A DNA stretch of 64,000 nt, taken from Moraxella boevrei DSM 14165. GTDB taxonomy: Bacteria; Pseudomonadota; Gammaproteobacteria; Pseudomonadales; Moraxellaceae. The stretch covers positions 152,489-216,488 of the forward strand of contig NZ_KB903770.1 in NCBI RefSeq assembly GCF_000379845.1. Reading direction: 5' to 3'. Below, one piece after another: positions 7,059-15,494 of the stretch. Both the position numbers and the translations under genes were made by a program. The notes under the pieces are model-generated. The model was given only the letters and a program-made list of their open reading frames with translations, did not search any database and was not told the origin of the DNA. Position 1 is the stretch's first letter; every line of letters begins with the position of its first letter.

Positions 7059-8267
7059 TTACCCCTTAATACACATCACTTGTTTGAGCGTATGCACCAC
7101 CTCCACCAAATCATTTTGATTTGCCATGACCGCATCAATGTCTTTATACGCCTGTGGAATTTCGTCCATGACGCCTTTGTCTTTTCAGCATTCAATGCCT
7201 ACTGTTTGGGCTTTTAAATCATCAAGTGTAAAAGAACGAATCGCCTTACCACGACTAAGCCTACGCCCAGATCCATGTGAACAAGAACAAAAACTCTCGC
7301 TATTACCCTTGCCTTTGACAATATAGGACTTTGCTCCCATAGAGCCTGGAATAATCCCAAGTTCACCGTCATAAGCACTAATCGCCCCTTTTCTGGTAAT
7401 ATAAACTTGACTATCAAAATGTGTCTCTTGGCTGACATAATTATGATGACAATTAATCGCTTCTTTTGTTGGCACAAAATGGGGCAATTCATTTTTTAAG
7501 ACATTTAAAATAAGTCGCATCATCTCACGCCGATTTTCAAAGGCATAATCCTGAGCCCATTGTACCGCTTCCATATAATCATCAAAACTTTGTGAGCCAA
7601 GGGCAAAATAAGACAATTCACGATCAGGGATAAAACCAAGCCGAGTTTCACATTCTTTTTTGGCAAGCGTAATAAAATACTCGCCAATACACGCCCCAAT
7701 GCCACGACTTCCCGAATGGAGCATTATCCAAACATCATCATTTTCGTCCACACACAATTCAATAAAATGGTTACCACCGCCAAGCGTGCCAAGTTGTTTT
7801 GCCCAAGTGCGGTCAAAATTACGGAGCATTTTGGTTAAGCCTTTGTGCTTATCAGTAATTTTTTTTAGACGAATGGCAAGGAGGTCAAGCGTACTCATTT
7901 TCACCGAAATGCTTTGATGACAATTAAAGCCAACAGGGACTTTTTGCTCAATAGCAGAGCGAATTTTACCAAGGCTATCAGGTAATTGTGAACCTTTAAT
8001 GGATAATCGCACTGCATTCATGCCACAACCAATATCCACCCCAACCGCAGACGGAATCAGGGCGTCTTTGGTCGGAATCACGCTACCGACTGTTGCCCCT
8101 TTGCCAATATGCACATCAGGCATCACGGCAATGTGTGAATGAATAAAAGGGAGCTAGCTTAATGTGCGTAATTGGCGAATGGCATCGTCTTCAATGTCAT
8201 TGGTAAAAATTTTAACAGGCACACCTTTTGCAACGGCATTTTTATTTAAAGTTAATTGGATTGGCAT
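7059..8267 (-). pseudogene. rtcB: RNA-splicing ligase RtcB, two in-frame stops
   Basis: RtcB joins 2',3'-cyclic phosphate and 5'-OH RNA ends with GTP and Mn. Full-length RtcB (402 codons, ATG 8267, ribosome site AGGAAA) can be read, but a TAG interrupts it at 8154-8156 (codon 38, before LPFIHSHIAVMPDVH) and a TGA at 7185-7187 (before KDKGVMDEIPQAYKDID). Each stop could arise by one C-to-T change from CAG and CGA. The active-site parts in between remain: GVDIGCGMNAVRL, GGGNHF, HSGSRG and CSHGSGRRLSR with the guanylylated His. The central 313-codon open frame from 8126 would lack the N terminus and about 41 C-terminal residues. Recent inactivation is the simplest reading. Confidence 0.85.
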
Positions 8268-8280
8268 ATATTTTTCCTAA

Positions 8281-8949
8281 AATTGGTTGGTCTTTTAATT
8301 TTTTTTGGCATAACAAAGCCTGTATTATTTTTTAATAATAAAAAATAATAAATGAAGCAAAAAACACAAATATTATTAATAAATTTTAAACAATAAAAAT
8401 CCTTTGTCCAATTTACCAAATCAAAAATTTAGCAAAAAAGATAAAAATTGTTTGATTAAAAAGAAAACAACAACAAGAAATGACCAAAAATTTGGCAGGT
8501 GATGTGATAAAAATGGATAAGCATAAAAAACCCAAGTTTATTCATCACATAATTTTTACCAATAAAGTAACTATTTTTGGCAATGGCTTGATGAATTTAA
8601 CTTAGGTTTTGTGAAAAAATAGCGTAAAACCAGTCTATTAGCGAGATAAAACCAATAAGTTAGAATCATCAGGTTTTGTTGTTGTGTAAAGATGTACAGT
8701 CATGATGTCTCTCCCATTGGTTGTGGTTTTAGCGGTCTGTAGCAACCTTTTTTGCTAAAACGAAGTTGAAAAGTAGTTGAATTTTCCAATTATTAACTTT
8801 CACTAATGATTGGATATGCGTAATATAATTCTTTATTTTTAAAATTGCAAGCGATTTTTTGCTAAAATTATTTATTTAACATAAAAATATTTTCTTTTTA
8901 GGGTAATTTATGTTAGATTAAATTTAACCAATTTTAAAAGGAGTTTATC
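8281..8949. other. AT-rich intergenic region, no convincing gene
   Basis: About 670 bp between rtcB and the Mpo1-like gene. Only short frames are present. On the minus strand at 8638-8703 a 21-codon frame starting MTVHLYTTTK follows a GGGAGAG sequence. On the plus strand AACCAAT (8650-8656) can pair with ATTGGTT (8715-8721), and GGTTGT/GCAACC (8719-8747) is followed by six T. A small RNA or the rtcB regulatory region is possible but unproven. Confidence 0.4.
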
Positions 8950-9399
8950 ATGAATCTATTGAAAAGTCGTAAAAATCTTGCCAGATGGTTGTCGGATTAT
9001 GCTGTGAGCCACCGCAACCCCACCAATAAAAAAATCCATTTTGTCTGCGTGCCTGTGATTTTTTTGACGATAGTCGCCATGTTGTGGCTGATTAGTCCGT
9101 TTTTGTTGTTAGTGGTGGCGGTCGGTGTGTTGTGGTTTTACGCACATTTGTCTTTGGCATTATTTATCGCTATGTCGGCTTTTGTGGCGGTGTGCGTTGG
9201 ATTAGCGGTCGTTGTGCCGATTGGGTTTGGCGGTTGGATTGGTGTGTTTGTGTTGGCTTGGATTGGTCAATTCGTTGGTCATAAAATTGAAGGGGCAAAG
9301 CCGTCATTTTTTGAAGATTTGCAATTTTTATTGATTGGACCTGCGTGGGTGTCGTTAAGTCTAATGGGAAAAACCAATCAAATAGCAACCCATGTTTAA
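8950..9399 (+). CDS. Mpo1-like (YGL010w/DUF962) membrane protein
   Basis: A 149-residue inner-membrane protein of the Mpo1-like family (formerly DUF962). Yeast Mpo1 is a dioxygenase for 2-hydroxy fatty acids; the role in bacteria is less clear. Seen here: the family start motif HRNPTNKKIHFVCVPVIF near residues 21-38, about four hydrophobic helices, and the C-terminal signature GHKIEGAKPSFFEDL, which together hold the conserved His residues. A ribosome site AAAAGGAG precedes the ATG. It stands alone, with a terminator just after it. Confidence 0.88.
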   Translation: MNLLKSRKNLARWLSDYAVSHRNPTNKKIHFVCVPVIFLTIVAMLWLISPFLLLVVAVGVLWFYAHLSLALFIAMSAFVAVCVGLAVVVPIGFGGWIGVFVLAWIGQFVGHKIEGAKPSFFEDLQFLLIGPAWVSLSLMGKTNQIATHV

Positions 9400-9421
9400 T
9401 TTTTTTAAATCAATAAAAAAT

Positions 9422-9453
9422 TTGGGTTAACAAAAAATTAACCCAAGTTTTTT
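9422..9453. terminator. Terminator between convergent genes
   Basis: TTGGGTTAA (9422-9430) and TTAACCCAA (9438-9446) form a 9-bp stem with a CAAAAAA loop. A T run follows on the plus strand and an A run precedes it, so it can serve both the Mpo1-like gene and yggS. Confidence 0.75.
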
Positions 9454-9482
9454 AATATTATAACTAATTTTTAACAATTATT

Positions 9483-10190
9483 TTAATAATAATTTCTCAC
9501 TCCAAAAATCGCCGTCCCTACTCTCACCATACTTGAACCTGCGTCAATCGCTTGTTCAATATCGCCACTCATCCCCATGGATAAAGTATCCCAATCGCTT
9601 GGATTGGCGTGAAACTGCTTGACATTATCAAAAAGTTGTTTGGTTTTAACAAAGGCAGTTTCGCTATTTTTAGCAGGAATAATCATCAAGCCCCGCAAGC
9701 GTAAATTGGCTAATTGGCTGATTTTTTCAACTAATATTGGTAATTCTTCAGGTTGACAGCCTGATTTTGTTTCTTCGTCATCAATGTTGATTTGAATACA
9801 GATATTGAGTTTTGCCAAATTTTTGGGGCGTTGTTCGCTAAGACGCTCAGCAATTAACAGGCGGTCAACCCCATGCACCCAGTCAAAATATTGAGCCAAA
9901 TCACGGGTTTTATTACGCTGAATATGTCCGATATAGTGCCAAATAATCGGCTCGCCATTGATTTTGATATCTTTTAATTGTTGGATTTTGGCAATGGCTT
10001 CTTGTACATAATTTTCGCCAAAATGCTGTTGTCCCTGCTCTGCCAACACTTGTATCATGTGGCTTGGTTTGGTTTTTGACACCGCTAATAAGGTAACGTG
10101 GGGTGGTATTTTTTGTTTTATTTGTTCGTAATTTTGAATTAATTGTTTATCACAAATAAATTCTGAAAAATTTTCGTGAGTTGACATCAT
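9483..10190 (-). CDS. yggS: YggS-family PLP homeostasis protein
   Basis: Pyridoxal-phosphate-binding protein (YggS/PLPBP/PROSC) that affects B6 and amino-acid homeostasis; no enzyme activity is firmly known. The 235 residues form the alanine-racemase-like barrel. Visible motifs: LLAVSKTKP with the PLP lysine, HFGENYVQEA, WHYIGHIQRNK, and the phosphate-binding end SMGMSGDIEQAI. ATG codons occur at 10190 and 10187; either is possible. It is divergent from pilT, an arrangement common in pseudomonads and Moraxellaceae. Confidence 0.93.
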   Translation of the reverse strand: MMSTHENFSEFICDKQLIQNYEQIKQKIPPHVTLLAVSKTKPSHMIQVLAEQGQQHFGENYVQEAIAKIQQLKDIKINGEPIIWHYIGHIQRNKTRDLAQYFDWVHGVDRLLIAERLSEQRPKNLAKLNICIQINIDDEETKSGCQPEELPILVEKISQLANLRLRGLMIIPAKNSETAFVKTKQLFDNVKQFHANPSDWDTLSMGMSGDIEQAIDAGSSMVRVGTAIFGVRNYY

Positions 10191-10240
10191 AAGTTCTCAA
10201 ATCAAAGCCAAAATCATGTGTTAATTTTAACAATTTCGGC

Positions 10241-10246
10241 TATAAT
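10241..10246 (+). promoter_or_regulatory. Possible -10 box upstream of pilT
   Basis: TATAAT lies 150 bp before pilT in the yggS/pilT divergent gap. No good -35 box is at the proper distance, so the call is tentative. Confidence 0.3.
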
Positions 10247-10396
10247 AGCAACCATTAAACCCATTTTTTTTGACAAATTTTGGCAAAAATCTGAAAAGTT
10301 GGCATTTTGTCGGTTTTCACTCGTATTTTTAGCAAATTTTGTTTATAGTGGGACAAATTTTTAACCAAACTGTTTCAGCAAAAGATAGGCAAAATT

Positions 10397-11446
10397 ATGT
10401 CAAAAAAACTCAGCATTGATGATTTATTGCGTTTTTCCAACAAAAACAAAGCGTCGGACTTGCATATTTCTGCAGGTTTGCCACCGATGATTCGGGTGGA
10501 CGGTGAGATTACCAAAATCAATATGCCACCACTTGACCATCAAACGGTTCATGGCTTGATTTATGATATCATGAATGATAAACAGCGTGCGGATTATGAA
10601 GAGTTTTTGGAAGCTGACTTTTCGTTTGAAATTCCTGAAGTGGCACGTTTCCGTGTGAATGCGTTTAACCAAAACCGTGGTGCAGGTGCGGTATTTCGTA
10701 CCATTCCGTCTGAAGTTTTGACGATGGAACAGCTTGGCATGGGCGAAGTATTCAAAAAAGTGTCCAGTTTTAAACGTGGTATTGTGTTAGTAACTGGTCC
10801 GACAGGTTCTGGTAAATCAACCACGCTTGCAGCGATGATTAACTATATTAATGAAAACCGTAAAGAACATATTTTAACCATTGAAGATCCGATTGAGTTT
10901 GTACATCAATCCAAAAAATCGCTGATTAACCAACGTGAAGTACACCGTGATACCTTGTCATTTGATGCAGCCCTGCGTTCGGCTCTGCGTGAAGACCCTG
11001 ACGTTATCCTAGTTGGTGAGATGCGTGACTTGGAGACCATTCGCCTAGCTTTGACCGCTGCCGAAACAGGACACTTGGTCTTTGGTACACTACACACCAC
11101 ATCTGCTGCCAAAACCATTGACCGTGTGGTGGACGTTTTTCCTGCAGCTGAAAAAGACATGATTCGTGCGATGTTATCAGAGTCTTTACAAGCAGTAATT
11201 TCACAAGCCCTGTTAAAACGTCAAACAGGCGGACGTGTGGCGGTACATGAGATTATGCTTGGCACGCCTGCCATTCGTAACCTTATCCGTGAAAACAAAG
11301 TCGCACAAATGTACTCAGCCATTCAAACCAGTGCAGGTGAAGGCATGACCACGCTTGACCAAAGTCTGCGTGAATGGCTCAACAAAGGCGTGATTAGCAA
11401 AGAATCTGCCCGCCAATACGCCAAACAACCTGAAGCGTTTATGTAA
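10397..11446 (+). CDS. pilT: Type IV pilus retraction ATPase PilT
   Basis: Hexameric ATPase at the inner face of the pilus machine that drives pilus retraction, needed for twitching and DNA uptake. The 349 residues match the family. Visible: N-terminal PAS-like region (KASDLHISAGLPP), Walker A GPTGSGKSTTLAAM near residues 134-147, Asp box, Walker B (VILVGEMRD), His box (GHLVFGTLHTT) and the PilT-specific AIRNLIRE motif required for retraction. It is followed by pilU after 55 bp. Confidence 0.97.
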   Translation: MSKKLSIDDLLRFSNKNKASDLHISAGLPPMIRVDGEITKINMPPLDHQTVHGLIYDIMNDKQRADYEEFLEADFSFEIPEVARFRVNAFNQNRGAGAVFRTIPSEVLTMEQLGMGEVFKKVSSFKRGIVLVTGPTGSGKSTTLAAMINYINENRKEHILTIEDPIEFVHQSKKSLINQREVHRDTLSFDAALRSALREDPDVILVGEMRDLETIRLALTAAETGHLVFGTLHTTSAAKTIDRVVDVFPAAEKDMIRAMLSESLQAVISQALLKRQTGGRVAVHEIMLGTPAIRNLIRENKVAQMYSAIQTSAGEGMTTLDQSLREWLNKGVISKESARQYAKQPEAFM

Positions 11447-11501
11447 ATTGATATACTTATTGTTAAACAAATTAAAATTAACAAATTAACCGAGAATTGT
11501 T

Positions 11502-12656
11502 ATGGATTTTGATAAATTATTGCAGTTAATGGTGCAAAAAAACGGTTCGGACTTGTTTATTACCGCCGACGTACCGCCGTCCATGAAAGTAAATGGCGTC
11601 ATTATGCCTGTTGCTAAAAACAACTTAACACCTGAACAATCGATGGCGTTGGTTAAAAGTGTGATGACCCCAAATCAAATCAAAGAATTTGACGAAACCC
11701 ACGAATGTCAGTTTGCGATTAGTGATAAAAACAAAACGGCTCGTTTTCGTGTCTCTGCCTTTATCCAAAAAGATGCGGCAGGCATGATTTTGCGTAAAAT
11801 TGAAACCAAAATTCCTAAACCTGAAGATTTGAATTTACCGCCCATTTTAAAAGAAGTTGCCATGAAAAAACGTGGTATCGTGCTGTTGGTGGGGGCGACA
11901 GGTACAGGTAAATCAACCACGTTGGCGGCGTTGATTGGACATCGCAACGAAAACTCTCGTGGGCATATCATCACCATTGAAGACCCGATTGAATACGTGC
12001 ATGAACACAAAGGCTGTATTATTACCCAACGTGAAGTTGGCATTGATACCATGTCCTTTGAAGCAGGACTAAAAAATACCCTGCGTCAAGCCCCTGACGT
12101 GATTTTGATTGGGGAAATTCGTACCAAAGAAACCATGGACTATGCAGTGCAATATGCCGAGACGGGACACTTGGTATTTGCCACCCTGCACGCGAATAAC
12201 GCCAACCAAGCGATTGACCGTATTATTCACTTTTTTGAAAGTGAACAACACGAACAGATTTTAATGGATTTGTCATTAAACCTACGTGCGATTATCGCTC
12301 AACAACTTATTCCAACCCCAGACGGTAAAGGTCGCCGTGCTGCCCTTGAAATCTTGCTAAATACACAATTAATCGGGGACTTTATCCGTAAAGGTGAAAT
12401 CCATGAGATTAAACCTGTAATGAAACGTTCGCGTGAATTAGGGATGCAAACTTTTGACCAAGCCTTATTTGACTTATACGAAAACGGTGAAATCACTTAT
12501 CAAGATGCGATTAAATCTGCCGATAGCCCGAATGACTTGCGTCTATTAATCAAATTACAAAGTAAACATGCAGGCGAAGTGGATGATGAAGACAGCAACT
12601 TCTCATTGCAAGCCGATGAGGACTATAGCAATAAAAGTAGTGGACTATTTGGTTAA
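11502..12656 (+). CDS. pilU: PilT-dependent retraction ATPase PilU
   Basis: Accessory retraction ATPase that works with PilT on the same pilus machine. The 384 residues include Walker A GATGTGKSTTLAAL, Walker B (VILIGEIR) and the His box GHLVFATLHANN. It lacks PilT's AIRNLIRE and has the longer acidic C-terminal tail (EVDDEDSNFSLQADED) seen in PilU. Gene order pilT-pilU is conserved in many gammaproteobacteria. Confidence 0.95.
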   Translation: MDFDKLLQLMVQKNGSDLFITADVPPSMKVNGVIMPVAKNNLTPEQSMALVKSVMTPNQIKEFDETHECQFAISDKNKTARFRVSAFIQKDAAGMILRKIETKIPKPEDLNLPPILKEVAMKKRGIVLLVGATGTGKSTTLAALIGHRNENSRGHIITIEDPIEYVHEHKGCIITQREVGIDTMSFEAGLKNTLRQAPDVILIGEIRTKETMDYAVQYAETGHLVFATLHANNANQAIDRIIHFFESEQHEQILMDLSLNLRAIIAQQLIPTPDGKGRRAALEILLNTQLIGDFIRKGEIHEIKPVMKRSRELGMQTFDQALFDLYENGEITYQDAIKSADSPNDLRLLIKLQSKHAGEVDDEDSNFSLQADEDYSNKSSGLFG

Positions 12657-12684
12657 TTGTAAAAAACCCATTGTTATCAAAAAA

Positions 12685-12723
12685 TTAGGGCGTGAGTGAT
12701 TACGCCCTAATGTTTGCTTTTAT
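12685..12723 (+). terminator. Probable terminator after pilU
   Basis: TTAGGGCGT (12685-12693) and ACGCCCTAA (12702-12710) make a 9-bp GC-containing stem with an 8-base loop. The following tract (TGTTTGCTTTTATT) is T-rich but interrupted. Confidence 0.55.
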
Positions 12724-12757
12724 TATCAAAAATTAAAATAATTTGTTAAAATAATCA

Positions 12758-13519
12758 ATGATGCGACGTTTTTTTTATGCCAATCCAAATGTACTAGCGA
12801 TTGGCAAACAAGTTGAGTTAGACGATAACATATTTCAACATTGGTGCAAAGTATTGCGAGCAAATGTTGGCGATACGGGGATTTTATTTGACGGTCAAGG
12901 TGGTGAATATCTTGTTACGTTAAGCGATATTGACAAAAAAACCGCCAGTGTTTTGGTCAATAATTTTTCACCGATTAACCGTAATTTGCCGTTTAAGGTT
13001 AGCATTGGGCTAGTAATGAGCCGTGGCGAACGCATGGATTACGCCATTCAAAAATCCTGTGAAACAGGCGTACATCAGATTCAACTACTCACCAGTCACC
13101 ATGGCGAGGTACGCCTAAAATCCGACCAAATCGCTAAAAAACTCGCCCATTGGCAAGGCGTGGCAAATTCCGCCTGTGAACAATGTGGCTTAAACCTTGT
13201 GCCAATGATTTTACCCCCAATAAGCATTCAAGACTTTATCCAAAATTTTTCACAAGATGCATTGCAAAAAAACACGCTAAAATTAGTGCTTGCTGTCCCT
13301 GAACGCTTAAGCAGTTCCCAAATTTTTGATGCGACAAAATTTGATAAGAATGCTGACTATTGTTTGTTAATTGGTGCAGAAGGTGGCTTATCCGATGACG
13401 AGTTGACATTGGCATATAAGCATGATTTTTTGGCATGGCAAATCGGTGAGCGGGTTTTACGCACCGAAACCGCCCCTGTTGTCGCTTTGACAGCGTTGCA
13501 AACGCTATATCATATATAA
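12758..13519 (+). CDS. rsmE: 16S rRNA m3U1498 methyltransferase RsmE
   Basis: SPOUT-class methyltransferase that N3-methylates U1498 of 16S rRNA. The 253 residues fit. An N-terminal PUA-like region (MRRFFYANPN, HWCKVLRANVGD, FDGQGGEY) precedes the knotted SAM site with LLIGAEGGLSDDEL and the final LRTETAPVVALTAL. Two adjacent ATGs (12758, 12761) are possible starts. It is separate from pilU, with a terminator between. Confidence 0.94.
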   Translation: MMRRFFYANPNVLAIGKQVELDDNIFQHWCKVLRANVGDTGILFDGQGGEYLVTLSDIDKKTASVLVNNFSPINRNLPFKVSIGLVMSRGERMDYAIQKSCETGVHQIQLLTSHHGEVRLKSDQIAKKLAHWQGVANSACEQCGLNLVPMILPPISIQDFIQNFSQDALQKNTLKLVLAVPERLSSSQIFDATKFDKNADYCLLIGAEGGLSDDELTLAYKHDFLAWQIGERVLRTETAPVVALTALQTLYHI

Positions 13520-13554
13520 TATATTTTTAATTAATATTTTAAAAAAGGTGAATT

Positions 13555-15387
13555 ATGTCATATCCTGTTTTCAAAGAAATTGATGGCAAACATCCGTTGA
13601 TTTTTGACCGATTTTTTTTTGAAAATAGCTTAAGTATTAAAAAGAATGTTGCCAATGTCGAACAAATTTTGGCATATTTGCTTAATCATATTTCAGACGG
13701 TGTGTGTTTATTAGATGAAAACCTGAATTTTGTTGCATTTAATCAACGTTTTGCACAAATTATTCACCTTGAACCAAGCGAAATTTTGGGAAAATATTTT
13801 TCTATTAATCCGATTGAAAGTTTTGAGCCAAGCCGTCAGCAAGTTTTTTTAAACATCGAAGAACAACTTAAAAATCACACCCAACTTGACGAATTGATGA
13901 TTATTTTGCCGCAAAATAGCCAACAAATTTTTGCCCGCGTTCAAGCTATTCCGCTACAACTTCACCCAGACGCTAATATTTATTTGGGTGTGTTAAGCGA
14001 TATCAGCCACCAAACCCACATGGAACAGTCACTGAAACATGCATTACGCTATGATGCGTTGACAGGTTTACAAAATCGAGAAACTTTTTTTACGATTATG
14101 TCCGTGGTGATGCAAAATTTTTTAAATCATAAAGTAGATTATCTTGATAAAAATATTGCATTAGTTCGACTAAATATTGATAAATTACAAATTCTTAACG
14201 CCAGTATTGGCAACTGGGCGACTGATATGTTGCTCAAAGCCTTTGTTACCCGCATACAAGATTTTAATGAAAAAAACTGTCAAGTTAAAGGTTTTTCTCG
14301 ACTCGGTGGTGATGATTTTGCCCTACTTTTGTTGACAAATAACTTAGAAAATATTGATAGTTATTTAGCTAACTTACAACAATCAATTCAAAAACCCTTT
14401 ACTATCAATGATACACCGATTTATATCAATGTATCTATCGGCGTGGCATCTTATCATGAATCAAATACCGAAGCACACAATAACGCAGACATTTTAATTA
14501 GCCAAGCAGAAAAAGCCTTACGCCAAGCCCGTGGTAGCGGTGGCAATCAGCTTGTTTGGTTCGACCGCCTGAATTTTAGTCCTGTCTTTGATAAAATTCA
14601 TGTTCAAAGTGCGTTTATTTATGCCTTAAATAACTCGCAAATCGTGGCATATTTTCAGCCAAAAATCTATTTTGAACAACCCACAGATGACGATGGTCAA
14701 CCGATTTATCACTTTGAAGCCCTGATGCGTTGGCATCATCCTATATTGGGGATTTTGTCACCGAAAGATTTTTTAGATGAAGTTTTAGATAGTTTTTCAC
14801 AACCATTATTTGAAAATATGGTTGAGCATTGCATGACGCAAGCCTTGGCGTGGCAACAGCAGGGCTTTTTGGTAAAACTTGGCATTAATATTGATGTTCG
14901 TCAATTATTACATGATAATTTTTTAAGTTTTATGAAACAAAGTCTTTTGAAATACCCAAATTTTGCCAAGTTTATTGAGTTTGAATTAACCGAAACCGCA
15001 CCGATTGCCAATAATCATGATACCTTAACTATATTAGATTTTTTGCGTGACAATGGCTTTTGCATTGCAATTGATGATTTTGGCACAGGCCATGCATCGC
15101 TAGGTTATTTAATCCACTTTCCAATTAATTTGTTAAAATTTGATAAATTATTTATTCAAAATATCAACACGAAACCACAAAAAATCCAAATTGTTAAAGC
15201 CATTATCCAAATGGCTCACAACATGAATATCAAGGTAATTGCCGAAGGGGTGGAAAATCAAGCCGAATATCAATGCCTAAAACAACTCGGCTGTGATGCC
15301 ACGCAAGGATTTTTTCATGGCAAACCGATGTCGGCGGATGAAGCGACAACTTGGCTACAACAACAATCAAGTGTGGTGTATGACTGA
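13555..15387 (+). CDS. PAS-GGDEF-EAL cyclic-di-GMP protein
   Basis: Predicted cytoplasmic c-di-GMP protein of 610 residues with no membrane segment. A PAS domain occupies roughly residues 40-160 (SDGVCLLDENLNFVAFNQRF). The GGDEF domain follows, with the signature changed to GGDDF (residues 251-255) and no RxxD inhibitory site before it. The EAL domain has FEALMRW (E388), NIDVRQL, ELTE, DDFGTG (D507-D508), KFDKLF and AEGVE, a full catalytic set. It is therefore likely a phosphodiesterase, with a weak or regulatory GGDEF domain. Its position after pilTU and rsmE would suit control of surface motility, but that is inference. Confidence 0.92.
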   Translation: MSYPVFKEIDGKHPLIFDRFFFENSLSIKKNVANVEQILAYLLNHISDGVCLLDENLNFVAFNQRFAQIIHLEPSEILGKYFSINPIESFEPSRQQVFLNIEEQLKNHTQLDELMIILPQNSQQIFARVQAIPLQLHPDANIYLGVLSDISHQTHMEQSLKHALRYDALTGLQNRETFFTIMSVVMQNFLNHKVDYLDKNIALVRLNIDKLQILNASIGNWATDMLLKAFVTRIQDFNEKNCQVKGFSRLGGDDFALLLLTNNLENIDSYLANLQQSIQKPFTINDTPIYINVSIGVASYHESNTEAHNNADILISQAEKALRQARGSGGNQLVWFDRLNFSPVFDKIHVQSAFIYALNNSQIVAYFQPKIYFEQPTDDDGQPIYHFEALMRWHHPILGILSPKDFLDEVLDSFSQPLFENMVEHCMTQALAWQQQGFLVKLGINIDVRQLLHDNFLSFMKQSLLKYPNFAKFIEFELTETAPIANNHDTLTILDFLRDNGFCIAIDDFGTGHASLGYLIHFPINLLKFDKLFIQNINTKPQKIQIVKAIIQMAHNMNIKVIAEGVENQAEYQCLKQLGCDATQGFFHGKPMSADEATTWLQQQSSVVYD

Positions 15388-15494
15388 TTAGTCATAGCAA
15401 AGACCTTGTAAGTTTGCAAGTTTTTCCCTATCTTATTATCAATTATTTTTAATGCTAATTTTTAGCAAAATCATTTGATAAAAAGGAAACCGCC

